A stretch of DNA of 64,000 bases from positions 258,471 to 322,470 of the forward strand of contig NZ_LMKL01000005.1 in the NCBI RefSeq assembly GCF_001421505.1. Reading direction: 5' to 3'. Source of the DNA: Sphingomonas sp. Leaf17 (GTDB lineage Bacteria; Pseudomonadota; Alphaproteobacteria; Sphingomonadales; Sphingomonadaceae). Within the stretch, counting starts at the first letter, position 1, and every line of letters starts with the position of its first letter. Below, piece by piece: positions 21,497-31,190 of the stretch. The position numbers and the translations under genes were made by a program. Below the pieces are notes generated by a model, which was given only the letters and a program-made list of their open reading frames with translations, was not told the DNA's origin and did no database searches.

Positions 21497-22954
21497 ATGC
21501 TGACCACACATCCCTATGACGACGACAAGCTGCGCGAAGAGTGCGGCATCTTTGGTGTTTCGAGCAGCGAAGGGGCGGCGGCCATGGTCGCGCTGGGCCT
21601 GCATGCGTTGCAGCACCGCGGCCAGGAGGCGGCCGGGATCACGAGCTTCGACGGCGCGCATTTCCACACCCACCGGGCGATGGGCCATGTCGCGGGCAAT
21701 TTCGACCGCGACGATGTGATCCGCAGCCTGCCGGGCACCGTCGCGTGCGGCCATGTCCGCTATTCGACGACCGGCGAAACCGCGCTGCGCAACGTCCAGC
21801 CGCTCTATGCCGATCTGGCGACCGGCGGCTTTGCGATCGCGCATAACGGCAATATTTCCAACGCGATGCGCCTGCGCCGCGAACTGGTCCGGCGCGGGTC
21901 GATCTTCCAGTCGACCAGCGATACCGAGACGATCATCCACTTGGTCGCCACGTCCAACTATCGCACGCTGATGGACCGGTTCATCGACGCGCTGAAGCAG
22001 GTCGAGGGCGCGTATTCGCTGATCGTGATGACGCCGGAGGGGATGATCGCCTGCCGCGACCCGCTCGGCATCCGGCCGCTGGTCATGGGGCGGCTTGGCG
22101 AATCGGTGATCTTCGCATCCGAAACCGTCGCGCTCGACGTGGTCGGGGCCGAATTCGTCCGCGCGGTCGAGCCGGGCGAACTGGTCGTCGTGCAGGGGTC
22201 GGAGATCCGCTCGCTGCGTCCGTTCGCGCCGATGGCCCCGCGTCCGTGCATCTTCGAATGGGTGTATTTCTCGCGTCCCGATTCGATCGTCGAGGATCAC
22301 TCGATCTATTCGGTCCGCAAGGGCATCGGCGCGCAGCTGGCGATCGAATCACCGGTCGACGCCGACTATGTCATCCCCGTCCCCGATTCGGGCGTGCCGG
22401 CGGCGATCGGCTATGCGCAGGCGTCGGGCATCCCGTTCGAGCTTGGCATTATCCGCTCGCACTATGTCGGCCGCACCTTCATTTCGCCGGGCGACAAGGT
22501 CCGTCACCTGGGCGTCAAGCTGAAGCACAATGCCAACCGCGCACTCATCAAGGGCAAGCGGATCATCCTGGTCGACGACTCGATCGTACGCGGCACCACC
22601 TCGCTGAAGATCGTGCAGATGATGCGCGATGCGGGTGCCAGTGAAGTGCACATGCGTATCGCCAGCCCGCCGACCCGCCACAGCTGCTTTTACGGCGTCG
22701 ACACACCCGAGCGCGCCAAGCTGCTCGCGGCCAAGCACGATGTCGGCGGCATGACCGACTTCATCCACGCCGACAGTCTTGCGTTCGTGTCGATCGACGG
22801 GCTGTACAAGGCGCTGGGCGAGGCCAAGCGCGCCGAGGTGCGTCCGAAATATTGCGACGCCTGCTTCACCGGTGACTATCCGACCACGCTGACCGACCAT
22901 GACGAATGTTCGGATGTCGACCAGTTCGCGCTGCTCGAAGAACGACTGGTCTGA
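21497..22954 (+). CDS. purF: Amidophosphoribosyltransferase
   Basis: First committed enzyme of purine synthesis: PRPP plus glutamine to phosphoribosylamine. 485 residues. An N-terminal propeptide of about 15 residues precedes nucleophile C16 (EECGIFGV), which would be exposed by autoprocessing. The Ntn glutaminase domain runs to ~230 and the PRTase domain to the end, with the PRPP loop in [13 protein letters not shown]. Cysteines at the positions of the Bacillus-type 4Fe-4S cluster are present ([22 protein letters not shown]), so this is the iron-sulfur form. Followed after five bases by an SDR gene. Confidence 0.96.
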   Translation: MLTTHPYDDDKLREECGIFGVSSSEGAAAMVALGLHALQHRGQEAAGITSFDGAHFHTHRAMGHVAGNFDRDDVIRSLPGTVACGHVRYSTTGETALRNVQPLYADLATGGFAIAHNGNISNAMRLRRELVRRGSIFQSTSDTETIIHLVATSNYRTLMDRFIDALKQVEGAYSLIVMTPEGMIACRDPLGIRPLVMGRLGESVIFASETVALDVVGAEFVRAVEPGELVVVQGSEIRSLRPFAPMAPRPCIFEWVYFSRPDSIVEDHSIYSVRKGIGAQLAIESPVDADYVIPVPDSGVPAAIGYAQASGIPFELGIIRSHYVGRTFISPGDKVRHLGVKLKHNANRALIKGKRIILVDDSIVRGTTSLKIVQMMRDAGASEVHMRIASPPTRHSCFYGVDTPERAKLLAAKHDVGGMTDFIHADSLAFVSIDGLYKALGEAKRAEVRPKYCDACFTGDYPTTLTDHDECSDVDQFALLEERLV

Positions 22955-22959
22955 CGGTC

Positions 22960-23667
22960 ATGACGAAACCACTTGAGAGCAAGCTGGCGCTGGTCACCGG
23001 GGCCAGCCGGGGGATCGGGGCCGCCACCGCGCTGTCGCTGGCCGCGCAGGGCGCGCATGTCGTGCTGACCGCGCGCACTGCCTCGGGGCTTGAGCACATC
23101 GAGGAGGCGATCTTCGATGCGGGCGGATCGGCGACGATCGCCCCGCTCGACCTGACCGAAACCGATTCGATCGCGCGGCTTGCCACCGCGATCGGCGGAC
23201 GCTGGCAGGCGCTGGACATTCTGGTGCTGAACGCAGGGATGCTTGGGTCGTTGTCGGCGGTGCCGGCGATCGACCCCAGGGAAATGGCCAAGGTGCTGAC
23301 ACTGAACGTCAGCGCGCAGGCAGCGATGATCGCGGCGTTCGACCCGATGCTGCGCAAATCGGCGGGTGCGCGCGTGATCGGCGTCACCTCCAGCGTGGGG
23401 CGCAAGCCTCGCGCCTATTGGGGCCTGTACGGCGCGTCGAAGGCCGCGTTCGAGACGCTGTTGCTGGCGTATGGCGACGAAATGGCGGAAATCGGCCAGA
23501 TCCGCACCGCGATCCTCGACCCCGGCGCAACCCGCACCGCAATGCGCGCCCGCGCCTATCCGGGCGAGGATCCGGCGTCGGTCAAGGAACCGCAGGTCGT
23601 CGCCGACCGGATCGTCGCACTGGCGATCGACGGGTTCGAGGCTGGACATTTCGAGCGGGTGGGCTGA
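22960..23667 (+). CDS. Short-chain dehydrogenase/reductase
   Basis: NAD(P)-dependent oxidoreductase of the classical SDR type, 235 residues. The cofactor motif TGASRGIG lies at residues ~14-21, NAG in VLNAGMLGS near residue 88, catalytic Ser in TSSVGRK and the YxxxK pair in YGASK near residue 155. The C-terminus has the family's PGATRTAMR substrate loop. It follows purF by five bases and is probably co-transcribed, as seen in other sphingomonads, but no link to purine synthesis is evident. Substrate unknown. Confidence 0.9.
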   Translation: MTKPLESKLALVTGASRGIGAATALSLAAQGAHVVLTARTASGLEHIEEAIFDAGGSATIAPLDLTETDSIARLATAIGGRWQALDILVLNAGMLGSLSAVPAIDPREMAKVLTLNVSAQAAMIAAFDPMLRKSAGARVIGVTSSVGRKPRAYWGLYGASKAAFETLLLAYGDEMAEIGQIRTAILDPGATRTAMRARAYPGEDPASVKEPQVVADRIVALAIDGFEAGHFERVG

Positions 23668-23673
23668 CCTCTT

Positions 23674-23778
23674 GTTCCCCGGCGCAGGCCGGGGTCCAGT
23701 TGGGAAAACGCTCTTTGGTGAGTTTCGGCCGCTGCCACAGTTACCCTGGCAACTGGACCCCGGCCTTCGCCGGGGAAC
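23674..23778. repeat. CCCCGGC-rich inverted repeat at convergent gene ends
   Basis: Two 29-base arms (23674-23702, beginning gttccccggcgcaggccggg, and 23750-23778) are inverted complements apart from one base. Each arm itself folds into a short GC hairpin (ccccggc...gccgggg). The element fills the gap between the SDR gene and the convergent cfa gene. A close relative lies at 40671-40758 and a single hairpin unit at 61530-61553. Confidence 0.85.
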
Positions 23779-23785
23779 GGCAAGG

Positions 23786-25021
23786 TCAGCCCCGCTTCAT
23801 CAGCGTAACCTGTGCGACGTCGATACCACCGCCACGAAACCCGCCCTCGCAGTACATCAGATAATAGCGCCACAGCGCGACGAACCGCGCGTCGAACCGC
23901 GCGGGCAGCCGTCCAGCCGCCACCGCCGCATCGAACGCCAGCCGCCACAGCCGCAGCGTCTCGGCATAGTCCAGCCCGAACCCGTGCCGGTCGCGCCAGT
24001 CCAGTCCCCGCACCTCGGCCAGCGCGCGAAACGCGGATTCGGACAAAAGCATCCCGCCGGGAAAAACGTACCGCTGGATGAAGTCGACGCTGGCGGCGTA
24101 GGCGGGGAAGATCGCGTCGTCGATAATGATATACTGGATCGCCGCGCGCCCGCCCGGTTTCAGCACGCGCGCGATCGTGTCGAGATAGGTCGGCCAGTAT
24201 TGCTGCCCGACCGCCTCGACCATTTCGATGCTCGCCACCGCGTCATATTGCCCGGTGGCGTCACGATAGTCGGTCAGGCCGACGGTGACGCCCGTGAGGC
24301 CCGCCGCCGCCATCCGCGCCTCGACATGCGCCTTCTGCTCGGTCGACAGTGTCAGCGCGTGGACCTGCCGGCCACCGCGCGCCGCAACCTCGGCAAATGA
24401 TCCCCAGCCGCAGCCGATCTCCAGGATGGTGTCGCCCGGGCCTGTCCCGGTCCGATCAAGCACGGCCTCAAGCTTGCGCTGCTGCGCCGCAGCCAAATCC
24501 TCGCCCTCGGCAAAGATCGCACTGGAATAGGTCAGGCTGGGGTCGAGCCATGTCTCGTAGAAGTCATTCCCCAGGTCGTAATGCGCGGCGATGTTGCGGC
24601 GTGACCCCGCGCGGTGATTGCGCCGCAGCCAGTGGCCGAGCCGCATCGCCCCGCGCACGAACCCGCCGGCGCGCGCCGCGCTGCCCAGCGACGCGCGGTT
24701 GCGCATGAACAGGTCGAACAGCGGCACCGGATCGGGACTGGACCAGTCGCCGGCAGCCCAAGCCTCGTACCAGCCGACCGATCCGCCGGTCGCCAGCCGC
24801 ACCAGTGCGCGCCAGCGATGGAGGTGGACGACCGGCACCGGTCCGGGTGAACGCCCGCCGATCAGCCGGTGCGTCCCGTCGGGCAGATGCGCGTCAATCG
24901 CCCCCTCGGCCAGCCCGGCGTCGATCCGGTCGAGCAGCCGGTGGAACACGGGTGCTGTCGCGCGCCTGACGACGGACCTGCGCTGTTCTGTCCGCGCTTC
25001 AACGACGTGCCCTGGATTCAT
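23786..25021 (-). CDS. cfa: Cyclopropane-fatty-acyl-phospholipid synthase
   Basis: S-adenosylmethionine-dependent enzyme that methylenates double bonds of membrane phospholipid acyl chains; 411 residues. An N-terminal lipid-binding domain precedes the methyltransferase domain, with HYDLGNDFYETWLDPSLTYSSAIF, SAM motif LEIGCGWGSFAEVAA, and the C-terminal catalytic-cysteine block YYLMYCEGGFRGGGI. It lies 45 bases downstream of the photolyase in the same direction. In other proteobacteria cfa and photolyase genes sit together in light/singlet-oxygen stress clusters; that connection here is inferred from adjacency only. Confidence 0.94.
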   Translation of the reverse strand: MNPGHVVEARTEQRRSVVRRATAPVFHRLLDRIDAGLAEGAIDAHLPDGTHRLIGGRSPGPVPVVHLHRWRALVRLATGGSVGWYEAWAAGDWSSPDPVPLFDLFMRNRASLGSAARAGGFVRGAMRLGHWLRRNHRAGSRRNIAAHYDLGNDFYETWLDPSLTYSSAIFAEGEDLAAAQQRKLEAVLDRTGTGPGDTILEIGCGWGSFAEVAARGGRQVHALTLSTEQKAHVEARMAAAGLTGVTVGLTDYRDATGQYDAVASIEMVEAVGQQYWPTYLDTIARVLKPGGRAAIQYIIIDDAIFPAYAASVDFIQRYVFPGGMLLSESAFRALAEVRGLDWRDRHGFGLDYAETLRLWRLAFDAAVAAGRLPARFDARFVALWRYYLMYCEGGFRGGGIDVAQVTLMKRG

Positions 25022-25066
25022 GCGCGCGCTCTTGCACCGATGGGTGACGCTAGGAAAGCCCGAACG

Positions 25067-26431
25067 TCAGAGCCGCGCCGCCGCCGCCAGCGCCCGCTCG
25101 CGCGCTTCGCGGTGGCCGATGATCTTGGCCGGGTAGGCGCGCGGCCGACACCCGGCCTCCTCGGGATCGTGGATCGCGGCGTCGCGCACGCCCTTCAACT
25201 CGGGCACCCATTCCCGGATGTAGCCGGCGGCGTCGAACTTTTCCGACTGGGTCAGCGGTGCCATGATCCGCCCGAACATGTTGGAATCCACGCCCGTCCC
25301 CGACACCCACTGCCAGTTGACCGCGTTGTTGCCGTAATCCGCGTCGATCAGGCAGTCCCAGAACCAGCGCTCGCCCTCCCGCCAGTCGATCAGCAGGTGC
25401 TTGATGAGGAAGCTGGCGGTAATCATCCGTACCCGGTTGTGCATCCACCCCGTCGCCCACAATTGCCGCATGCCGGCGTCGACAATCGGATAGCCGGTCT
25501 GCCCGGTCTGCCACGCCTTCAGGTCGGCCTTCGCCGCCTTGCCCGTCCGCCAGGCGAGCGCGTCGAACTTGGGGCGACCATTTGCCTCGGCATAGTCCGG
25601 CATCGCCATCACGACCCCGGCGGTAAAGTCGCGCCACGCGATCTCCTTGCGGAACGTCGTCAGGCTCTCACCGCCGGTGTCGACCGCGTGCCACACCTGG
25701 CGCGGGCTGACCTCGCCGAAATGCAGGTGCGGCGACAGGCGCGAACTGCCGTCGATCGAGGGCATGTTGCGATCGGTATCGTAATCCGCGACCTTTTTAC
25801 CGAAGCTCGTCATCGCCTTGCGCGCGGCATCCTCGCCCGCCGTCCAGTCCTTCGCAAACCCCGTAGCCCAATCGGGTTTGGTCGGCAGAAGATCCCAGTC
25901 CTTCAGCGTATCGCTTTTCGGCCAGCGACCGGGCGCACCGATCGTGCGCGGCATGGCGATCGGCTCGGGCGGCGGCATCTGCTTCGTCAGCGCCTTCCAG
26001 AACGACGAATAGACCTTGAACTGGCCGCCGGACCCGGTCCGCACATCCTCGGGCCGGGCCAGATGGTTGCCGTCGTGCAGCGTCAGCGCGTCGCCCAGCG
26101 CATCCTCCACCTTGCGCCACCACGGTTCGTAATGCCGGATCGCGTGGACAGCGCCAGCACCGGTTTCCTGCATGACCGCCCGCAGCGTTTCGACCGCCGG
26201 GCCGCGGCGCAGGATGAGGCGCGACCCCCTGGCCTCCAGCGCCTTGGCCAGTGCCGCCAGGGCGTGGTGGAGATACCAGCGTTGCGCGCCGCCCATCCGC
26301 CAGTCGCCGGGACCGTCATCGTCCAGCACATAGACCGGAATGACCGGCCCGGCATTGGCGGCCGCGACCAGCGCTGGCTGGTCGTGCAGCCGCAGATCCT
26401 GGCGCAGCCAGAGGATGACGGGATCGGGCAT
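25067..26431 (-). CDS. phrB: Deoxyribodipyrimidine photolyase
   Basis: FAD and antenna-cofactor DNA repair enzyme that splits pyrimidine dimers with blue light; 454 residues. The N-terminal alpha/beta antenna domain (ILWLRQDLRLHDQPAL) and C-terminal FAD domain are complete, with SRLSPHLHFGEVSP, FRKEIAWRDF, TGYPIVDAGMRQLWATGWMHNRVRMI and the tryptophan-rich NWQWVSGTGVDSNMFGRIM. These features mark a class I CPD photolyase rather than a (6-4) photolyase or cryptochrome, though class cannot be proven by eye. Same direction as cfa and the deacetylase-like gene upstream, gaps of 35-45 bases. Confidence 0.94.
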   Translation of the reverse strand: MPDPVILWLRQDLRLHDQPALVAAANAGPVIPVYVLDDDGPGDWRMGGAQRWYLHHALAALAKALEARGSRLILRRGPAVETLRAVMQETGAGAVHAIRHYEPWWRKVEDALGDALTLHDGNHLARPEDVRTGSGGQFKVYSSFWKALTKQMPPPEPIAMPRTIGAPGRWPKSDTLKDWDLLPTKPDWATGFAKDWTAGEDAARKAMTSFGKKVADYDTDRNMPSIDGSSRLSPHLHFGEVSPRQVWHAVDTGGESLTTFRKEIAWRDFTAGVVMAMPDYAEANGRPKFDALAWRTGKAAKADLKAWQTGQTGYPIVDAGMRQLWATGWMHNRVRMITASFLIKHLLIDWREGERWFWDCLIDADYGNNAVNWQWVSGTGVDSNMFGRIMAPLTQSEKFDAAGYIREWVPELKGVRDAAIHDPEEAGCRPRAYPAKIIGHREARERALAAAARL

Positions 26432-26467
26432 CGGGTCGCTTTCGGCAGAGGTTTCGGGATCAGGCGC

Positions 26468-27376
26468 CTAACGCATGGTGCCGGCAAACGCCGCACCCAG
26501 CGTCAGGATCGCGCCGACGTGCCGCGACGCGATCTCCAGCGCGTCGTCGCCGTACCCGCCGCCGACCGTACTGGCGAGCGGGATACCGCGCGCGATCGCC
26601 AGCCCGGCAACCAGCCGCTCACGCCGTGCCAGCCCGTCCAGCGTCAGCGACAGCCGGCCCAGCCGGTCGCCCGCGAACGGATCGACCCCGGCCTGATACA
26701 GGATCAGCTCGGGCCGCTCCGCCTCCAGCAGCGGCACCAGAGTGTCGGTCAGCGCCGCAAGATAACCGTCGTCGTCAACCCCGTCGGGCAGGCCGACGTC
26801 CAGCGTCGAGCGGGCCTTGCGCACGGGAAAATTCTTTTCGGCGTGGATCGAATAGGTCGTGATCCCCGGCCGGCCCGCCAGCAACGACGCCGTCCCGTCC
26901 CCCTGATGCACGTCGCAGTCGACGACCATCAGCCGATTCACGTCGCGCTCCTCGATCAGCCGGACGGCGGCGATGGCCAGATCGTTGAACACGCAATAGC
27001 CGGCACCGGTCGCATGCAACGCGTGATGGCTGCCGCCAGCGGTGTTGGCCGCGAACCCGTGCGCCAGCGCCAGCCGCGCGGCGAGCCAGGTACCGCCGGG
27101 CACGACCGCCGACCGGGCCGCGACCGCATCGGTGACCGGAAAGCCGATCCGCCGGGTCTTGTCGGCGGGCACGCTGGCGGTCAGCACCTGATCGACATAG
27201 TCCGCATCGTGTACGGCCTCCAGCCAGTGACGCGGCATCGCTTCGGCCTCGTGCCACGTCACCGCCGTCCCTTGCGCCCGCAAGAGGTCGCGGATCAGGC
27301 CGTTCTTGTTCCACTGATAGGTCGATCGTGCCGGGGCCGGCGCGACATAGGCGGGATGATGGACGACCGGGATCAT
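26468..27376 (-). CDS. Histone-deacetylase-family hydrolase
   Basis: Zinc-dependent deacetylase-fold enzyme of 302 residues. Family features: the paired histidines in AGGSHHALHATGAGYCVFNDLAIA, zinc ligands in VDCDVHQGDGTA and YQAGVDPFAGDRLG, and the C-terminal GGGYGDDALEIASRHVGAI. The bacterial members act on acetylated polyamines, acetoin-related or unknown substrates; which applies here is not visible. The start is the ATG at 27376 (IPVVHHPAYVAPAPA), which fits family N-termini. It lies upstream of the photolyase in the same direction and is divergent from the esterase gene. Confidence 0.92.
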   Translation of the reverse strand: MIPVVHHPAYVAPAPARSTYQWNKNGLIRDLLRAQGTAVTWHEAEAMPRHWLEAVHDADYVDQVLTASVPADKTRRIGFPVTDAVAARSAVVPGGTWLAARLALAHGFAANTAGGSHHALHATGAGYCVFNDLAIAAVRLIEERDVNRLMVVDCDVHQGDGTASLLAGRPGITTYSIHAEKNFPVRKARSTLDVGLPDGVDDDGYLAALTDTLVPLLEAERPELILYQAGVDPFAGDRLGRLSLTLDGLARRERLVAGLAIARGIPLASTVGGGYGDDALEIASRHVGAILTLGAAFAGTMR

Positions 27377-27436
27377 CCGGCATAGGTAATCACGACCCGC
27401 CCGCCGCCCAAGGTGGCGCAGAAAAGGTACATGCCG

Positions 27437-28438
27437 ATGTCCGACGCCGTCAGTCCGAACGCGACGCCAGCCCCCTATGTCCGCCCGGACGTCGCCGCTT
27501 TCCTTGCCTATGCCAATGCGATGCCCGGGCCGCGCATGCACGAACTGGGGGCACCGGCGGCACGGGCGATGTACCATGCGATGAAGGATGTCGCGGACCT
27601 GCCCACCGGCGACCTTGCCGTCATCCGCGACCTGTCGATCGCCGGACCCGCCGGGCCGATCGCGCTGCGCCTGTTCGACGCCGCCGAAACGCGCGTCCCC
27701 GGACCGGTCGTCCTATTCTTCCACGGCGGCGGCTTCGTCATCGGCACGATCGAGACGCACGCCAGCATCTGTGCGGAGGTTTCACGGCAACTTGGCCTGC
27801 CGGTCGTCTCGGTCGAATATCGTCTGGCGCCCGAGGCCCCCTGGCCGGCCGCGCCCGACGATGCGGAGGCGGCGGCGCGCTGGATCGCGTCCAGCCCGCC
27901 CGAACTGGGCCTTGCCGTGACAGGTCTGGTGACGATGGGCGACAGTGCGGGCGGCACGCTGGCCATCACCACCGCGATGGCGCTGCGCGATGCGCCGGCC
28001 GCCGTGCCGGTGCTGGTCCAGGCCCCGATCTATCCGGCGGCCGACATGGGCACCGACTATCCATCCTACAGCCAGTTCGCCGACGGTCATGTCCTGACGC
28101 GGGAGGGGATGGACTGGTTCGCCGCCGCTTATGCCCCCGACGTCACCGACCGGCGCGGCTCGCCGATGGCGGGCGACCTGCACGGCATGCCGGCGGCCGT
28201 CATCATCACCGCCGGCCTTGATCCGATCCGCGATCAGGGTCGCGCCTATGCCGCCGCGCTCGTCACTGCCGGCGTTGCGGTCACGTTCCGCGAGGCGATC
28301 GGCACCGTGCACGGGTTCGTCACGCTGCGCCGGGCGATTCCGTCGTCGCAGGGCGACGTCGCCGGCTATCTGTCGGCGGTGAAAGCGGCAATCGTCGAGG
28401 CGGAGGCGGCACGGGTCATGGCGCAGGCCGCCGGATAG
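27437..28438 (+). CDS. Alpha/beta hydrolase, hormone-sensitive-lipase (family IV) esterase
   Basis: Carboxylesterase-like protein of 333 residues. Oxyanion-hole motif HGGG (FFHGGGFVIG, around residue 100), the nucleophile elbow GDSAGG around residue 175, catalytic Asp in AGLDPIRDQG near 265 and His in TVHGFV near 295 are all present and in order, matching family IV esterases. The start is set at the ATG 27437, which has AAAAGG nine bases upstream; an ATG two codons earlier and a GTG eight codons earlier are alternatives. Acyl-chain preference is unknown. No signal peptide, so cytosolic. Confidence 0.9.
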   Translation: MSDAVSPNATPAPYVRPDVAAFLAYANAMPGPRMHELGAPAARAMYHAMKDVADLPTGDLAVIRDLSIAGPAGPIALRLFDAAETRVPGPVVLFFHGGGFVIGTIETHASICAEVSRQLGLPVVSVEYRLAPEAPWPAAPDDAEAAARWIASSPPELGLAVTGLVTMGDSAGGTLAITTAMALRDAPAAVPVLVQAPIYPAADMGTDYPSYSQFADGHVLTREGMDWFAAAYAPDVTDRRGSPMAGDLHGMPAAVIITAGLDPIRDQGRAYAAALVTAGVAVTFREAIGTVHGFVTLRRAIPSSQGDVAGYLSAVKAAIVEAEAARVMAQAAG

Positions 28439-28556
28439 CGGTGCGCGGCGTGCAGGCAGGTAGGCGGGCGGGCGGCGATCAACCGCCGCGTCGGTGCGAC
28501 GGACGGTGCAGCTTCGCCTTGCTTCGGCCACGCACGCGGGAGAAAGGGAAGGAATC

Positions 28557-29039
28557 ATGACGCAAACGCCCCCAGACGCCCTGCCCTATCGCCCCTGTGC
28601 CGGGGTGATGCTCGTCAATGCCGAGGGCCGGGTCTTCGTCGGCCAGCGCCGCGACGCGACAGTGTCGGCGTGGCAGATGCCGCAGGGTGGGATCGACCCC
28701 GGCGAGGATGCGCTGACCGCCGCCATCCGCGAGCTGGGCGAGGAAACCGGCGTGGCCCCCGACAAGGTGGAGCTGATCGCCGAAGCGCCGGGCGAGTTCG
28801 TCTACGACCTGCCGCCCGACCTGATCGGCAAGGCGTGGAAGGGCAAGTGGCGGGGCCAGCGCCAGCGCTGGTTCCTGTTCCGCTTCCTGGGTACCGACGC
28901 GGACATCGACATCGACACCGACCACCCGGAGTTCAGCGCGTGGCGCTGGTCCGACCCCGTCGACCTGCCCGCGCAGATCGTGCCGTTCAAGCGCAAGCTG
29001 TACGAGGACGTGCTGACCGCGCTCGGGCCGCATCTGTGA
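28557..29039 (+). CDS. rppH: RNA pyrophosphohydrolase
   Basis: Nudix enzyme that removes pyrophosphate from the 5' end of mRNAs and so starts their decay; 160 residues. The Nudix box [23 protein letters not shown] is intact, and the RppH-specific start [20 protein letters not shown], and the C-terminal blocks [14 protein letters not shown] and EFSAWRW are all seen. A GGAAGG ribosome site sits just upstream of the ATG at 28557. Its stop overlaps the next gene (GTGA). The upstream 118 bases after the esterase hold no obvious terminator. Confidence 0.95.
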   Translation: MTQTPPDALPYRPCAGVMLVNAEGRVFVGQRRDATVSAWQMPQGGIDPGEDALTAAIRELGEETGVAPDKVELIAEAPGEFVYDLPPDLIGKAWKGKWRGQRQRWFLFRFLGTDADIDIDTDHPEFSAWRWSDPVDLPAQIVPFKRKLYEDVLTALGPHL

Positions 29040-29938
29040 AACGCTGCTGGCCGATCCTGCTGGCAACGCCGCTGCTGCTGGCCAATGCCGATCCCAGCGA
29101 CATTCCGATCCCGCCGGCGATCCGCGCGATGCTGGATGCCGCCATCGCGTCCAACAACGACAGCGAGATCGCGGTCATCGTCAAATATGCCCGCGCGGTC
29201 GATCCGGCCAGCGGCGACGCGGTCGCGCGGATCGCCGACAGCTGGCGCGTGAAACGCCGCGAGGATCAGGTCCGTACCATCCGCGAGGCGAGTTTTGTCG
29301 ACCTGTGGACCGGCCGCGCACAGCTTGGCGGGTGGAAAACGACGGGCAATTCCGACAATACGGGCCTCAGCGCGGTCATCGACCTGAACCGTGAAGGCAT
29401 ACGCTGGCGTCAGAAATTCAAGGCGCAGGCCGATTATCAGGAAAGCGCCAACGTCACCACGCGCGAACATTATCTCGCATCCTACGAACCCAACTACAAG
29501 ATCGACGACCGCGCCTATATCTACGGTGCCGCGCAATATGAAAGCGACCGGTTCCTCGGCTATTACGATCGGTATTCCGCCTCGGTTGGCGCGGGCTACA
29601 GCGCGATCAAGACGCCGCGCGTGAAGCTCGACCTCGAACTCGGCCCCGCATTTCGCGACACGTCGTTCACCGACGACACGCAACAGCGCAGCGCGGCGGC
29701 GCGTGGCTCGCTGGACTTCAACTGGAAGCTGACCAACGGCCTCAGCATCAGCCAGACCGCGTCGGCCTATGTTCAGCGGTTCAACAGCACGGTGAACGGC
29801 CTCACCGCGCTGAACGCCAAGCTGATCGGCCCGTTGTCGGCACAGCTGTCCTATAACGTCCAGTTCGAAAGCACCCCGCCGGTCGGGTCGGTGAGCACCG
29901 ACACCACGACCCGCGCCTCGCTGGTCTATAGTTTCTAG
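29036..29938 (+). CDS. DUF481 family outer-membrane protein
   Basis: Exported beta-rich protein of 300 residues. A GTG start at 29036 (overlapping the rppH stop) opens a short signal peptide ([17 protein letters not shown]). Residues ~90-300 fit DUF481: alternating beta strands ([74 protein letters not shown]) ending with an aromatic C-terminus (SLVYSF), the mark of outer-membrane beta-barrels. DUF481 proteins are often salt- or stress-induced; role unknown. Residues 25-85 form a separate helical region. Confidence 0.88.
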   Translation: MKRCWPILLATPLLLANADPSDIPIPPAIRAMLDAAIASNNDSEIAVIVKYARAVDPASGDAVARIADSWRVKRREDQVRTIREASFVDLWTGRAQLGGWKTTGNSDNTGLSAVIDLNREGIRWRQKFKAQADYQESANVTTREHYLASYEPNYKIDDRAYIYGAAQYESDRFLGYYDRYSASVGAGYSAIKTPRVKLDLELGPAFRDTSFTDDTQQRSAAARGSLDFNWKLTNGLSISQTASAYVQRFNSTVNGLTALNAKLIGPLSAQLSYNVQFESTPPVGSVSTDTTTRASLVYSF

Positions 29939-29981
29939 GCGGTATTTCCGCTTCTCCACGATCCGCGCTACACCGGCCGGC

Positions 29982-31190
29982 ATGAGGGGATTATCCACGA
30001 CAGAGCGCGATGCGGTCGCGCGCGCCGGCGACGCGCCGATGCTGCAACAGGTGCTGGACTGGGCCGCGATCAACAGCGGCACCCGGCACCTGGCCGGGGT
30101 CGCGCGCATGGCCGATGTTCTCGCGGATGCGTTTGCGGTCCTGCCGGGCCGGATCGCGCTGGTCGCGCCGGACCCGGTCGACAGCGTCGATGGCGACGGG
30201 CGGGTGGGGGCGCTGGACCATGGCCGGCACCTGCACCTCGCGGTCCGCCCCGACGCGCCGGTGCAGATGCTGTTCACCGGCCACATGGACACGGTCTATC
30301 CGGTCGATCATCCGTTCCAGTCGCTGACGATGCGCGACGACGGGACGCTGAACGGTCCCGGTGTCGCCGACATGAAAAGCGGCCTGTCGCTGATGCTGGC
30401 CGCGCTGTCGGCGGTCGAGGCATCACCGCTGGCGTCGCGGATCGGCTATGAGGTCGTTATCAATTCCGACGAGGAAACCGGGTCGCTGTCCTCGGCCGCA
30501 CTGCTGGCGCGCGCGGCGCGCGGCAAGGTCGCGGCGCTGACCTACGAACCCGCGCTGCCCGACGGCACGCTGGCCGGCGCGCGCGGCGGCACCGGCAATT
30601 TCTCGATTACCGTGCGCGGTCGCGCCGCCCATGCCGGCCGCAACCCGGAGGATGGCCGCAACGCGATCGTCGCCGCGTCCGACCTCGCGCTGCGGCTGCA
30701 CCAGTGCCGGGGGCCGCGGCTGGCGGTCAATCCGGCGCGGATCGACGGCGGTGGGCCGAACAACGTCGTGCCCGACCTCGCCGTCCTGCGCGTCAACTTC
30801 CGGCCCGCCGGGCTTGACGACATCACCCGCGCCAAATCCGAAATCGACGCCGCCGTCGCGGCGGTCGCCGCTGCCCATGACGTGCACATCGCCGTGCATG
30901 GCGGGTTCAACCGACCGCCAAAGCCGGTCGATGCAACGGCCGAACGCCTGTTAACGCTGGTGCAACAGGCCGGGGCCGCGCTCGACATCCCTGTCTCCTG
31001 GCGCGCGACCGGGGGCGTGTGCGACGGCAACAACATCGCCGCCGCCGGCGTCCCCGTGGTCGACACCATGGGCGCGCGCGGCGGTGCCATTCACTCAACC
31101 GAGGAATTTCTGATCGTGGAGTCGCTTGCCGAACGGGCCGCCCTGTCCGCGGTCACCATCCTGCGCATCGCCGAACGGGGTGGCCTGTGA
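29982..31190 (+). CDS. M20-family metallohydrolase in the arginine-succinyltransferase operon
   Basis: Zinc metallopeptidase-fold hydrolase of 402 residues, similar to carboxypeptidase G2 and ArgE/DapE-type deacylases. Metal-binding positions are visible: His/Asp in FTGHMDTVYP, Asp in NGPGVADMKSG, the catalytic base in SDEETGS, Glu in TYEPALPDG and a C-terminal His in GGAIHSTEEF. A dimerisation domain follows (NFSITVRGRAAHAG). The stop overlaps the astA start (GTGA), so it is part of the ast operon. Since the last step of that pathway removes succinate from succinylglutamate, this enzyme may replace AstE (an M14-type hydrolase); that is inference from position and chemistry. Confidence 0.9.
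   Translation: MRGLSTTERDAVARAGDAPMLQQVLDWAAINSGTRHLAGVARMADVLADAFAVLPGRIALVAPDPVDSVDGDGRVGALDHGRHLHLAVRPDAPVQMLFTGHMDTVYPVDHPFQSLTMRDDGTLNGPGVADMKSGLSLMLAALSAVEASPLASRIGYEVVINSDEETGSLSSAALLARAARGKVAALTYEPALPDGTLAGARGGTGNFSITVRGRAAHAGRNPEDGRNAIVAASDLALRLHQCRGPRLAVNPARIDGGGPNNVVPDLAVLRVNFRPAGLDDITRAKSEIDAAVAAVAAAHDVHIAVHGGFNRPPKPVDATAERLLTLVQQAGAALDIPVSWRATGGVCDGNNIAAAGVPVVDTMGARGGAIHSTEEFLIVESLAERAALSAVTILRIAERGGL

Noticed and set aside
21497..21544. purF start further upstream
   Set aside because: The frame stays open far upstream, but those codons are antisense to hisI and lack family character; the ATG at 21497 places the nucleophile cysteine after a usual short propeptide.
24869..27385. 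Open frame of 838 codons on the plus strand
   Set aside because: It is antisense to cfa, photolyase and the deacetylase-like gene, all of which have intact active-site motifs on the minus strand.
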